Assembly: GCA_035995025.1 (NCBI GenBank)
Contig: DASYKY010000057.1
Location: 223,569 to 287,568 of the forward strand
DNA: 64,000 bases
Direction: 5' to 3'
Source: Actinophytocola sp035995025
GTDB taxonomy: Bacteria; Actinomycetota; Actinomycetes; Mycobacteriales; Pseudonocardiaceae
Shown here: piece by piece, positions 45,480-53,579 of the stretch
Numbering within the stretch: position 1 is the stretch's first letter
Layout: each line of letters starts with the position of its first letter
Notes under the pieces: model-generated
Told to the model about the DNA's origin: nothing
What the model saw: the letters and a program-made list of their open reading frames with translations, nothing else
Database searches by the model: none
Translations under genes and position numbers: made by a program

Positions 45480-46160
45480 GTGAGCCAGGATCTGGAGCTG
45501 GCGTCCGACCGAAGGCTGCTCGGCCGCACCAGCACGGTCGAGCGGCTGGCCGACATCCTCCGGTCGCGGATCACCGAGGGCTATTTCAAGCCGGGGGACC
45601 GGCTGCCCGAGGACTCGATCGGCAAGGCGCTGGAGGTCTCGCGCAACACGCTGCGAGAGGCGTTCCGCCTGCTCACCCACGAGCGGTTGCTGGTCCACGA
45701 GCTCAACCGCGGTGTCTTCGTGTGCAAGCTGACCGTCGACGACCTCATCGACGTCTACCGGGTCCGCAAGCTCGTCGAGTGCGGCGCGGTACGCGGCCTG
45801 TCCGGCCGCCCGCCGGTCGGCGAGATGACGCGGGCCGTGGCCGAGGGCGGCCAGGCGATGCGGGCCCAGGACTGGCGCGGGCTCGGCACGGCGAACATGG
45901 TGTTCCACCAGGGAGTCGCGGCGCTCGCCGGCAGCCCCCGTGTCGACGAGCTGATGCGCGGCGTCCTGGCCGAGCTGCGCCTGCACTTCCACTCGATGGC
46001 CGACCCGCGCCGGTTCCACGAGCCCTACCTGGAGCGCAACCGCGAGATCCTCGCGGTGATCGAGTCGGGCGACGGGCCCGCCGCGGAGCGCCTGCTGCAC
46101 AAGTACCTGGACGACTCCGAGCACCAGCTCGTGGAGGCCTACCGGGCCGCCGCGGACTGA
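45480..46160 (+). CDS. GntR-family (FCD) regulator, probable controller of the 5-oxoprolinase operon
   Basis: The 226-aa protein has a GntR winged helix (about 18-80: VERLADILRSRITEGYFKPG, DRLPEDSIGKALEVSRNTLR) and an FCD domain (VYRVRKLVECGAVRGL, ANMVFHQGVAALAGSPRVDE, NREILAVIESGDGPAAERLL). GTG 45480 is preceded by AGGAAGG at moderate distance. Its 3' end overlaps the convergent pxpBC gene by 22 nt. That position makes control of the 5-oxoproline genes likely but unproven. Confidence 0.88.
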   Translation: MSQDLELASDRRLLGRTSTVERLADILRSRITEGYFKPGDRLPEDSIGKALEVSRNTLREAFRLLTHERLLVHELNRGVFVCKLTVDDLIDVYRVRKLVECGAVRGLSGRPPVGEMTRAVAEGGQAMRAQDWRGLGTANMVFHQGVAALAGSPRVDELMRGVLAELRLHFHSMADPRRFHEPYLERNREILAVIESGDGPAAERLLHKYLDDSEHQLVEAYRAAAD

Positions 46161-47671
46161 CCGGCTTCACCCGGGGCGAGCCGGAACCGCACCCGCTGCC
46201 CGGGCCGGGCCTGCGCCAGCACGGGCAGGTCCGCCGACGTCACCACGGCGAGCACCGGGTACCCGCCGGTCACCGGGTGGTCGGCGAGGAACACCACCGG
46301 CTGGCCCGCCGGCGGCACCTGGATCGCGCCCGGCACCATGCCCTCGCTGGGCAGCTCCTCGTGCCGGGCCCGCGCGAGCACCGGACCCGAGAGCCGCACG
46401 CCGACCCGGTTGCTGTCGGCCGACACCGTGAACGGCTCGGCCAGCAGGGTCGCGAGCGCCTCCGGCGTGCACCAGTCCGCCCGCGGTCCCGCGAGCACGC
46501 GCACGGTCAGCTCGCCCGCCGCGGGCGGGTTGACCGGCGCCACCTCCACGCCCGGCGGCGGTCCACTGTGGTCGGTCCCGATGGGCAGCAGGTTGCCGGG
46601 GGACAGCGCGGGCAGGCCCAGGCCGGACAGCACGTCGGTGGACCGGGAGCCCAGGACCGGCGGCACGGCGACGCCGCCGCGCACTGCCACGTACGTCCGC
46701 ACGCCCGACGCCGGCGCCCCGATCGTCAGCGTCCCGCCGGCCGGCACGGTGAACGGCGCGTTCATCGCGGCCGCGCGGTCCAGCAGGCACGGCGCCCCCG
46801 TCACCGCGACCCGGGTGTACCGGTGGAACAGCAGGGTCGCCGAGCCGAACGTCAGCTCCAGGCAGGCCGCGCCCTCGTCGTTGCCGACCAGCCGGTTCGC
46901 CAGCGCCGCGGCGGGGGCGTCCGCGGCGCCCGAGCGGCCGACGCCGAGCGCGGCGTACCCACGGCGGCCGCGATCCTGCACGGTCGCCATGGGTCCACAG
47001 TGGACGATCTCGAGCCCGGGCGGCCCGGTCGAGGCCGGCGTGGCCTGCGGGGGAGCGGAACGCAGCGCCGCCACCGGCTCGAAGCGCACCCGGGTGCCCG
47101 GCCGCAGCAGCGCGGGCGGCGTGCGCCGGGGGTCCCACAACGGCACCGACGTGCGGCCGAGCAGGTGCCAGCCGCCGGGCGAGGACCGCGGGTACACGCC
47201 GGTGAACTCGCCGGCCACCCCGACCGCGCCGGCCGGCACCCGCACCCGCGGCGTGCCGCGCCGGGGCAGCCGCAGCCGCGGGTCCAGCCCGGTCAGGTAC
47301 CCGAACCCCGGCGCGAAGCCGGAGAACGCCACGACGTAGCGCGCCGCGGCGTGCGCCTCGATCACCCCGGGCACGCCGAGCCCGGTCAGCCTGCCGACCT
47401 CGGCGAGGTCCGCGCCGTCGTAGTGCACGGGCACCGTGACCAGCTCGCCGCCGCCCGCGGTCACGGGCACCGGGCGCACCTGCGCGAGCCGCCGGGCGAG
47501 GTCCGCGGCGGCGGTGGCGGCCGGGTCGAAGCGCACCAGCACCGTGCGCGCCGCCGGCACGAGGTCGGTGACCCCCTCCGGGGGCCGGTCGAGCAGCGCC
47601 GCGTACACGCCGAGCGCCGCGTCGCCGGCCTCCACCAGCAACGCGGCGTCCCCGCACGGCAGCACTCTCAC
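46139..47671 (-). CDS. 5-oxoprolinase subunits B and C fused (PxpB-PxpC)
   Basis: The 510-aa protein joins the KipI-like PxpB region (about 1-210: PCGDAALLVEAGD, RYVVAFSGFAPGFGYLTGLD) to the KipA-like PxpC region (about 230-505: IVHCGPMATVQDRGRRGYAA, LGVGRSGAADAPAAALANRL, and DHPVTGGYPVLAVVTSADL). With PxpA these form the ATP-dependent 5-oxoprolinase opening pyroglutamate to glutamate. B and C are separate in many bacteria, so the fusion is noteworthy though not unique. GTG 47671 overlaps the pxpA stop. Confidence 0.92.
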   Translation of the reverse strand: MRVLPCGDAALLVEAGDAALGVYAALLDRPPEGVTDLVPAARTVLVRFDPAATAAADLARRLAQVRPVPVTAGGGELVTVPVHYDGADLAEVGRLTGLGVPGVIEAHAAARYVVAFSGFAPGFGYLTGLDPRLRLPRRGTPRVRVPAGAVGVAGEFTGVYPRSSPGGWHLLGRTSVPLWDPRRTPPALLRPGTRVRFEPVAALRSAPPQATPASTGPPGLEIVHCGPMATVQDRGRRGYAALGVGRSGAADAPAAALANRLVGNDEGAACLELTFGSATLLFHRYTRVAVTGAPCLLDRAAAMNAPFTVPAGGTLTIGAPASGVRTYVAVRGGVAVPPVLGSRSTDVLSGLGLPALSPGNLLPIGTDHSGPPPGVEVAPVNPPAAGELTVRVLAGPRADWCTPEALATLLAEPFTVSADSNRVGVRLSGPVLARARHEELPSEGMVPGAIQVPPAGQPVVFLADHPVTGGYPVLAVVTSADLPVLAQARPGQRVRFRLAPGEAGQSAAAR

Positions 47672-48426
47672 ACGAAGCTCGCCAGGGTCACCCCCGCGCC
47701 GACCAGGGCCGCGCGGGCCGCCCTGGCCAGCCCGAGCGCGCCCGGCGTGTCGCCGTGCACGCACACCGACCGCGCGTCCACCGACAGCACCGTGCCGTCG
47801 GCCGCCTCGACCTCACCGGTGGTGGCCAGCCGCACCACGCGCGACGCGACCACCGCCGGGTCGGTCAGCACCGCACCCGGCTCGCCGCGCGCCAGCAGCC
47901 GTCCGTCCGATGTGTACGCCCGGTCCGCGAACGCCTCGGGCACGGTCGGCAGCCCGGCCGCCGCGGCGAGCGCGAGCCACCGCGAGCCGGGCATGCCCAG
48001 CACCGGCAGCGACGGGTCGAACTGGCGCACCGCCTCGACGACCGCGCCCGCCTGCCGTTCGTCCGAGCCGATCGCCCCGTACAGCGCGCCGTGCGGCTTC
48101 ACGTAGCCGACCCGCCCGCCCGCCGCCGCGGCGAACGCGGACAGCGCGCCGAGCTGGTAGAGCACGTCGTCGGTCAGCTCGGCCGGGTCGACGTCGAGGA
48201 ATCTTCGGCCAAACCCGGCGAGGTCGTGGTAGCCGACGTGCGCGCCGATCGCCACCCCGTGCCGCACCGCGGTGAGGCAGGCCCGGCGCATCGCCGACGG
48301 GCCCCCCGCGTGGAAGCCGCACGCGATGTTCGCGCCGGTGACCACGGTCAGCAGGGCGTCGTCGTCGGCGATCCGCCACGGCCCGAGCCCCTCGGCGACG
48401 TCGCAGTTGAGATCAAGAACGGTCAT
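47668..48426 (-). CDS. pxpA: 5-oxoprolinase subunit A (LamB/YcsF family)
   Basis: The 252-aa protein has the LamB/YcsF signatures LNCDVAEGLGPW, ANIACGFHAGGPSAM, GAHVGYHDLAGFGRR, VKPHGALYG and SVCVHGDTPGA. These surround the proposed metal/active site. It works with the fused PxpBC encoded next to it. The start follows AATCCGGGGAGGCGGAACAGC, the same strong Shine-Dalgarno box as in the shared leaders, but without their 5' box. The upstream gene is an MFS transporter. Confidence 0.94.
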   Translation of the reverse strand: MTVLDLNCDVAEGLGPWRIADDDALLTVVTGANIACGFHAGGPSAMRRACLTAVRHGVAIGAHVGYHDLAGFGRRFLDVDPAELTDDVLYQLGALSAFAAAAGGRVGYVKPHGALYGAIGSDERQAGAVVEAVRQFDPSLPVLGMPGSRWLALAAAAGLPTVPEAFADRAYTSDGRLLARGEPGAVLTDPAVVASRVVRLATTGEVEAADGTVLSVDARSVCVHGDTPGALGLARAARAALVGAGVTLASFV

Positions 48427-48447
48427 GCTGTTCCGCCTCCCCGGATT

Positions 48448-49770
48448 TCATGCCGTCGCCACCTCTGCGACCGTGGTGTCCTCTTCGGACTCGACGACCG
48501 GGTCGCGGGCGAGCACCAGCCCGATACCGGTCAGCACCGCGGTGACCACGAGGTACGCGGCGATGATCCACCAGCTGCCGACCGCGGCCAGCAGCGCGGT
48601 CAGGATCAGCGGGGCGGGCGCGCCGCCGATGACCCCGGCCAGCGTGTAGGCCAGGGAGGAGCCGGTGTAGCGCAGCCGCGGGGAGAACTGCTCGGTGATC
48701 AGCGCCGCCTGCGGGCCGTAGAGCAGCGCGTGGATCGCGAGCGCCACGACCGTGCCGAGCACCAGCAACAGGAACGAGCCGCCGCCGATCATCGGGAAGA
48801 ACAGGAAGGGCCACACCGCGGCGGCGATCGTGCCGTAGAGGTAGAGCCTGCGCCGGTTCATCCGGTCCGACAGCGCGCCGAACGCGGGCATCAGCAGGAG
48901 CTGGCACGCGGAGCCGATCATCACCGCGGCCGACCCTTGCCCGCGGGACATGTCGAGCTGGGAGGTGATGTAGGTCAGCGTGAACACGGTGAACAGGGAG
49001 TAGAGGACGTCCGGGCACACCCGCACCAGGATCCCGGCGACGAGCGCGCGCCGCTCCCGTCCGGCCACTTCGGACAGTGGGGCGCTCGGCCGCTCGCCGC
49101 GGTCGGCGATCTGGCGGAACACCGGGGTCTCCTCGAGTCGCAGCCGCAGCCAGAGCCCGAACAGCACCAGCACGGCCGAGAGCAGGAACGCGACCCGCCA
49201 GCCCCAGGACGTGAACGCGGCGTCGGTGAGCGTCACGGCCAGCAGCGCCAGCACGCCGTTCGCGATCAGCGTGCCGGCGGGCGGGCCGATCTGCGCGGCG
49301 GAGGCCCAGAACCCGCGGCGCCGCGGGTCGCCGTACTCGCTCGACAACAGGACCGCGCCACCCCACTCGCCGCCGACCGCGACGCCCTGCAGGAAGCGCA
49401 GCAGCACGAGAAGCACGGCGGCCATGCCGCCGACCGCCGCGTGCGTGGGCAGCACGCCGATGAGCGTCGTCGCGATGCCGGCGAGTAACAGCGTGTAGAC
49501 GAGAACCTTCTTGCGCCCCACCACATCGCCGAGCCGGCCGAACACGAACCCGCCGACCGGGCGGGCGAGGTAGCCGACGGCGTAGGTGGAGAAGGCGGCC
49601 ATGGTGCCGACGAGATCGTCGCCGGAGGGGAAGAACAGGTCGCCGAAGACCGTCGCCGCCGCGACCGAGTAGGCCGCGAAGTCGTAGTACTCCAGTGCTG
49701 TTCCGGACACGCTCGCCGCGTAGGCCCGGCGCAGGGACCGTGGATCCACGGTGTTCCGGGGAGAGGTCAT
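48448..49770 (-). CDS. MFS transporter of the metabolite:H+ symporter (MHS) type
   Basis: The 440-aa transporter has twelve predicted membrane helices and the MHS N-terminal motif SGTALEYYDFAAYSVAAATV. The loop motif GRLGDVVGRKKVL and the family stretch FLQGVAVGGEWGGAVLLSSE are present. It ends in an acidic tail. ATG 49770 (MTSPRNTVDP) or GTG 49779 may start it. It is followed by pxpA and pxpBC, so import of 5-oxoproline or a related carboxylate is inferred. Confidence 0.88.
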   Translation of the reverse strand: MTSPRNTVDPRSLRRAYAASVSGTALEYYDFAAYSVAAATVFGDLFFPSGDDLVGTMAAFSTYAVGYLARPVGGFVFGRLGDVVGRKKVLVYTLLLAGIATTLIGVLPTHAAVGGMAAVLLVLLRFLQGVAVGGEWGGAVLLSSEYGDPRRRGFWASAAQIGPPAGTLIANGVLALLAVTLTDAAFTSWGWRVAFLLSAVLVLFGLWLRLRLEETPVFRQIADRGERPSAPLSEVAGRERRALVAGILVRVCPDVLYSLFTVFTLTYITSQLDMSRGQGSAAVMIGSACQLLLMPAFGALSDRMNRRRLYLYGTIAAAVWPFLFFPMIGGGSFLLLVLGTVVALAIHALLYGPQAALITEQFSPRLRYTGSSLAYTLAGVIGGAPAPLILTALLAAVGSWWIIAAYLVVTAVLTGIGLVLARDPVVESEEDTTVAEVATA

Positions 49771-49902
49771 GGTGTTCACATCCCATCTACGGCGTGGGCT
49801 GGATTCCCAACTGAGGCTAGATTTCGTTGAACGATCCTGCAATACTACGTTTCACATCTGGCACGTGAGCTGCGCCGTTGATGAAAGTGGGTGACCCCCA
49901 GC

Positions 49903-50355
49903 ATGAATCCCGAAACCCTGGACGGTCCGGCCTCGTGCCGCTCGGTGCGCAATGCCTTCCGGCTGCTGGAGATCCTGGCGGTCAGCCCCGACGGCCTGCG
50001 CCTGGCCCGGCTGGTCGACGCGACCGGCCTGCCGAAGTCGTCGGTGCACCGGATCCTCGCCACGCTGGAAGACCTGGACATAGTCTGCCGCGACGACACC
50101 ACGGCGAACTACCACCTGACGGCAAGCTGGCGCCGGATCGTGCTGCCGCCGCGACCGTCGGAGTTCACCGCCCCGGTCCTGGGCCACGACGGCCATCCGG
50201 TGGCGGGCCTGACGTTGCGGGTGCGGGGGCATGTGGCACCGGGGGCCGCGTCGGCGCGGCTGACCCGGCTGGTGGCCGATCTCGCGCACGCGGTGTCCCG
50301 GCGCATCGGCGGTCAGGTCGGCGGCCGGGACGCACCCGCCAGCCGCGCCTCGTAG
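49903..50355 (+). CDS. Shortened IclR-type regulator lacking most of its effector domain
   Basis: The 150-aa protein has a complete IclR winged helix (about 12-72: SVRNAFRLLEILAVSPDGLR, LVDATGLPKSSVHRILATLE) and the start of a linker. It then joins directly to what looks like the final strand and helix of an IclR effector domain (HPVAGLTLRVRGHVAPG, LTRLVADLAHAVSRRIGG). IclR proteins are normally about 250 aa, so roughly 100 residues are missing without a frameshift. It may be an internally deleted but DNA-binding protein, or a decaying gene. Confidence 0.7.
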   Translation: MNPETLDGPASCRSVRNAFRLLEILAVSPDGLRLARLVDATGLPKSSVHRILATLEDLDIVCRDDTTANYHLTASWRRIVLPPRPSEFTAPVLGHDGHPVAGLTLRVRGHVAPGAASARLTRLVADLAHAVSRRIGGQVGGRDAPASRAS

Positions 50356-50364
50356 CCCCGCAAT

Positions 50365-50386
50365 CGTTTGCCTCAATGGGCAAACG
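50365..50386 (+). terminator. Hairpin after the IclR-type gene
   Basis: CGTTTGCC (50365-50372) and GGCAAACG (50379-50386) form a perfect 8-bp stem with a 6-nt loop, 9 nt after the stop codon. There is no T-run, but position and symmetry fit a terminator. Confidence 0.7.
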
Positions 50387-50664
50387 GGTCCGAGAGCGCA
50401 AGGGGGACCCCTGGTGCCAGCCTATCGGCGAGCGCCGACAATTTCGGTGTCCGCGAGGAGCCTGTGGATAACCTGACCGATTGAATGGTCCATTCAATCG
50501 GCCCGGGGGCCCCCCGATTTCCACACTACCGGCGGGGTCCGACCTTTCCGGCCCCCTGCCACCCGAACCCCGAAATCTGTGGACACCTGCGTGAGTTGTG
50601 GATAACCCGATTTCTGTCGGTGCCGTCGACTGGCGTGGAACACGGGGACGCCGTGGACGGAGTC
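50387..50664. other. Non-coding region with long palindrome and two perfect DnaA-box-like nonamers
   Basis: No gene is supported here. CCGATTGAATGG (50477-50488) and CCATTCAATCGG (50490-50501) form a 25-bp palindrome with a single central base. TGTGGATAA, the reverse of TTATCCACA, occurs at 50463-50471 and 50597-50605. A GGGGCCCC/CCGATTT block near 50506-50520 has a looser relative at 51778-51793 beyond the AhpD-like gene, where TGTGGACA also occurs. Function is unknown. Confidence 0.6.
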
Positions 50665-51672
50665 CTAACGGATTGTCAGGCCGTAGCCCAGGGTCAGGCG
50701 GGATTCGGCGTTCTGCAGCGCCACCACGGAGATCACGTGCAGCACCGCCGGTTCGGCACAGCCCGCGTCGCGCAACGCCTGCAGGTCCGCCGGGCCCATC
50801 TGCCAGGGCCGGCAGCTGAGCTTTCGGGCGAAGGCGTCCAGGACGGCGTCGCGGTCGTCGCGCGGGCCGTGCTCCTCGAGCTCGTCGGCCTGCCAGCGGT
50901 CGCAGCACTCCTGCGCGGCAGCTCGCGCGAGCAGCCGGCGTTCCCGGCGGGTCAGGGGCTCCTCGGAGTCGAGGACGTACTCGCGCCAGTGCCGCCACGA
51001 CTCGCTCATCATCGGGAAGCCGGGCAGGTTGCGGTCCTCGGCGACCACGGGCCAGGACTCCCGGTCCGGCCGGGGAACGGGCTTCTGGTCACGTTCCGGC
51101 TGGAACTCCGGCAGCGGCGAGGCGTAGTCGAACTCGATGCCCGACGCGTCGGCCACCCGGGTCAGGTAGTTGAACATGGCCGCGACGCCGGTTGCCGTCC
51201 GGACCGCCTGCGCGTCAAGGCCGTGCTCGGCAAAGAGGTCGGCGATGTCCGGCGTGATCGACCACGGCTCGGCGGTCAGCAGCGCGGCATACCGCGCCAG
51301 CACGGCGCTCCGCCCGGGCAGCTGGTCGTCCTGGCCCGTGAGCACCGCCTCGGGCAACGCGGCATCGCCGCTCGCGACACGCAGAAACTCTGCGTGGGCC
51401 GACGTTCAATAGAAGCACTGGTTGGTGCGCGACGTGACGCTGCTGATCAGCTCGCGGTCCGCCCAGTCCAGCGCGGACTGGTGCAGCCCACCGGAGACCT
51501 GGAACGTGCGGCTCAGCAGCTCCGGATCCAGGCTGTGGGCCCGCATGATGCCCGGCGCGTTGTCGTGCGGCGGCCGGTAGGCGTCCGGCGTCGGCCGGTT
51601 GGCCATCGCCGTATAGACCTCCGCGAGCCGCCCGCCCGCGTCCTGCCGCGAGACCGTCCCCAGCCATGCCAT
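50665..51672 (-). CDS. AhpD/carboxymuconolactone-decarboxylase-like peroxidase; in-frame UGA is a candidate selenocysteine codon
   Basis: Read from ATG 51672 the frame runs 336 codons to 50665, interrupted only by TGA at 51408-51406 (codon 89). The flanks read TSRTNQCFY, then UGA, then TSAHAEFLRVASG. With U for the UGA this is the AhpD active-site motif CxxC-xxxH-xxxLR with Sec in place of the second, peroxidatic cysteine. Conserved family sequence continues on both sides, including a second domain (RRERRLLARAAAQECCD). A hairpin typical of bacterial SECIS follows the UGA. Alternatives are a nonsense mutation, a sequencing error or two separate genes. Sec insertion also needs selA, selB and selC elsewhere in the genome. 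Confidence 0.75.
51378..51396 (-). promoter_or_regulatory. Candidate bacterial SECIS hairpin
   Basis: On the minus strand, 9 nt after the UGA, CACGCAGA (51396-51389) pairs perfectly with UCUGCGUG (51385-51378) around a GUU loop (51388-51386). The loop G is 18 nt after the UGA. Bacterial SECIS elements recognised by SelB are short hairpins just downstream of the UGA with a GU in the apical loop roughly 16-37 nt away, so this one meets the usual criteria. A wider loop (GAGUUUC with a 6-bp stem) is also possible. Confidence 0.65.
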
Positions 51673-51851
51673 GCCCGCGAGGCTAGGTGATCCCGCTTGA
51701 GCCTTAACAGAGCCAACCGGGTTTCCCACCACGACAGAGAAATCTGTGAATGGCCGCCCCAGTTGTGGACAGCCGCGAGGGGCCCCGATTTCAACGCTAC
51801 CCGCCACCACCGGCAGTTTCCCTTTGCCGCGCAACGGAGTCTGTGGACCAG

Positions 51852-52457
51852 CTATTCCTTCGGCCGTGGCCGCAACGCCGCCAGCTGCTGCTCGAAGGGG
51901 ATCACCGTCTCCTCCGCGGGCGGCTGTGTCGGCGGACGGCCCTCCATCAGCTCCGCGAGCTCGCCGGCCGCCCGCGCGATCCGGTGCGCCAGGTCGTCGG
52001 AACCGGACGACGCCCAGTCCTCCGACGCCGCGTACACGGCCGTCGGGACCACCACCGCGCGCAGATACGTGAACAGCGGCCGCAGCGCGTGCTCGAGCGC
52101 CAGCGAGTGCCGTGCCGTCCCGCCCGTCGCCGCGATCAGCACCGGCCTGCCGGTCAGCGCTTCCTGGTCCAGCACGTCGAAGAACGACTTGAACAGGCCC
52201 GAGTACGACGCCGTGAAGATCGGCGTCACCGCGATCAGCCCGTCCGCGTCGGCCACAGTGGACAGTGCGGCAGCCAGGCGGGGCGAGGCGAAGCCGGTCA
52301 CGAAGTTGTTCGCGATGTCGCCCGCCAGGTCGCGCAGCTCCACGATCTCCACCGTCACCGGCGTCTGGCCGCCGACCGCCGCCGCGAGGCGGTCGGCCAG
52401 CAGCCGGGTCGAGGACGGCACGGTCAGGCCGGCCGACACCACCGCGAGTGTCCTCAT
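51852..52457 (-). CDS. NAD(P)H-dependent FMN reductase (partner of LLM oxidoreductase)
   Basis: The 201-aa flavodoxin-fold reductase begins MRTLAVVSAGLTVPSSTRLL and has the flavin-binding loop TPIFTASYSGLFKSFFDVL and the conserved ATGGTARHSLALEHALRPLF. It matches the reductase of the paired CE1759/CE1758-type system. There it supplies reduced FMN to the LLM oxidoreductase whose stop overlaps its ATG (ATGA). Substrate of the pair is unknown. Confidence 0.88.
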   Translation of the reverse strand: MRTLAVVSAGLTVPSSTRLLADRLAAAVGGQTPVTVEIVELRDLAGDIANNFVTGFASPRLAAALSTVADADGLIAVTPIFTASYSGLFKSFFDVLDQEALTGRPVLIAATGGTARHSLALEHALRPLFTYLRAVVVPTAVYAASEDWASSGSDDLAHRIARAAGELAELMEGRPPTQPPAEETVIPFEQQLAALRPRPKE

Positions 52458-53548
52458 TCGACACTCACCGCCGGAGCCCGGGAAGCGGCCAGCAGCGACT
52501 GGTGCGTCGGCGCATCCGGCACCGACTCCGGCCGGCCGACGGCGAACTCCTTGCGCAGCACCGGCACGACCTCCTCGCCGAGGAGGTCCAGCTGTTCCAG
52601 CACCGTCTTGAGCGGCAGCCCCGCGTGGTCCATCAGGAACAGCTGCCGCTGGTAGTCCCCGAAGGACTCGCGGAACGTGAGCGTCCGGTCGATCACCTGC
52701 TGCGGGCTGCCGACGGTCAGCGGCGTCTGCTCCATGAACTCCTCGAGCGACGGCCCGTGCCCGTATACCGGCGCGTTGTCGAAGTACGGCCGGAACTCGT
52801 TCACCGCGTCCTGGGACCGCGGCCGCATGAACACCTGCCCGCCGAGCCCGACGATCGCCTGCTCCGGCGTGCCGTGCCCGTAGTGGGCGTAGCGCTGCCG
52901 GTACAGCCCGATCAGCCGCATGTAGTGCTCCTTCGGCCAGAAGATGTTGTTCGCGAAGAAGCCGTCGCCGTAGTACGCCGCCTGCTCCGCGATCTCCGGG
53001 CTGCGAATGGAGCCGTGCCACACGAAAGGCGGCACTCCGTCCAGCGGCCGCGGCGTCGACGTGAAACCTTGCAGCGGCGTGCGGAACCGGCCCTCCCAGT
53101 CGACGACGTCCTTGCGCCACAGGTCGTGCAGCAGCGCGTAGTTCTCGATCGCCAGCGGGATGCCCTGCCGGATGTCCTGCCCGAACCACGGGTACACCGG
53201 GCCCATGTTGCCGCGGCCCGTCATCAGGTCCACCCGGCCGTCGGCCAGGTGCTGCAGCATCGCGAAGTCCTCGGCGATCTTCACCGGGTCGTTCGTCGTG
53301 ATCAGCGTGGTGGAAGTGGAGAGGATCAGCCGCTCGGTGCGCGCCGCGACGTAACCCAGCATGGTCGTCGGCGAGGACGGCACGAACGGCGGGTTGTGGT
53401 GCTCACCGGTGGCGAACACGTCCAGACCGACCTCCTCGGCCTTCAGCGCGATCGTGACCATCGCCTTGATCCGCTCGTACTCGGTCGCCGTGGTGCCGTC
53501 GGTCGGGTCCGTGGTCACATCGCCGACGGTGAAGATCCCGAACTGCAT
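52454..53548 (-). CDS. LLM-class flavin-dependent oxidoreductase
   Basis: The 364-aa TIM-barrel enzyme has bacterial-luciferase features: EEVGLDVFATGEHHNPPFVP, STTLITTNDPVKIAEDFAML and HLADGRVDLMTGRGN. FGIFTVGDVTTDPTDG and GSIRSPEIAEQAAYYGDGFF match the CE1758-type subgroup. Such enzymes use reduced FMN and oxygen. ATG 53548 is taken; GTG 53551 directly precedes it. The coupled downstream FMN reductase completes a two-component monooxygenase. Confidence 0.88.
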   Translation of the reverse strand: MQFGIFTVGDVTTDPTDGTTATEYERIKAMVTIALKAEEVGLDVFATGEHHNPPFVPSSPTTMLGYVAARTERLILSTSTTLITTNDPVKIAEDFAMLQHLADGRVDLMTGRGNMGPVYPWFGQDIRQGIPLAIENYALLHDLWRKDVVDWEGRFRTPLQGFTSTPRPLDGVPPFVWHGSIRSPEIAEQAAYYGDGFFANNIFWPKEHYMRLIGLYRQRYAHYGHGTPEQAIVGLGGQVFMRPRSQDAVNEFRPYFDNAPVYGHGPSLEEFMEQTPLTVGSPQQVIDRTLTFRESFGDYQRQLFLMDHAGLPLKTVLEQLDLLGEEVVPVLRKEFAVGRPESVPDAPTHQSLLAASRAPAVSVE

Positions 53549-53579
53549 CACTACTCATCACCCTCAACTAGTTGCTTGC

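Noticed and set aside
50463..50605. Replication origin based on TTATCCACA-like nonamers
   Set aside because: Only two perfect boxes, and no dnaA, dnaN or gyrase genes nearby; at most a minor DnaA-binding site.
50665..51672. Two independent genes or a plain pseudogene at the AhpD-like locus
   Set aside because: The UGA falls exactly on a catalytic Cys position, both sides stay in one frame with conserved sequence, and a SECIS-like hairpin follows. Not excluded, but less likely than Sec.
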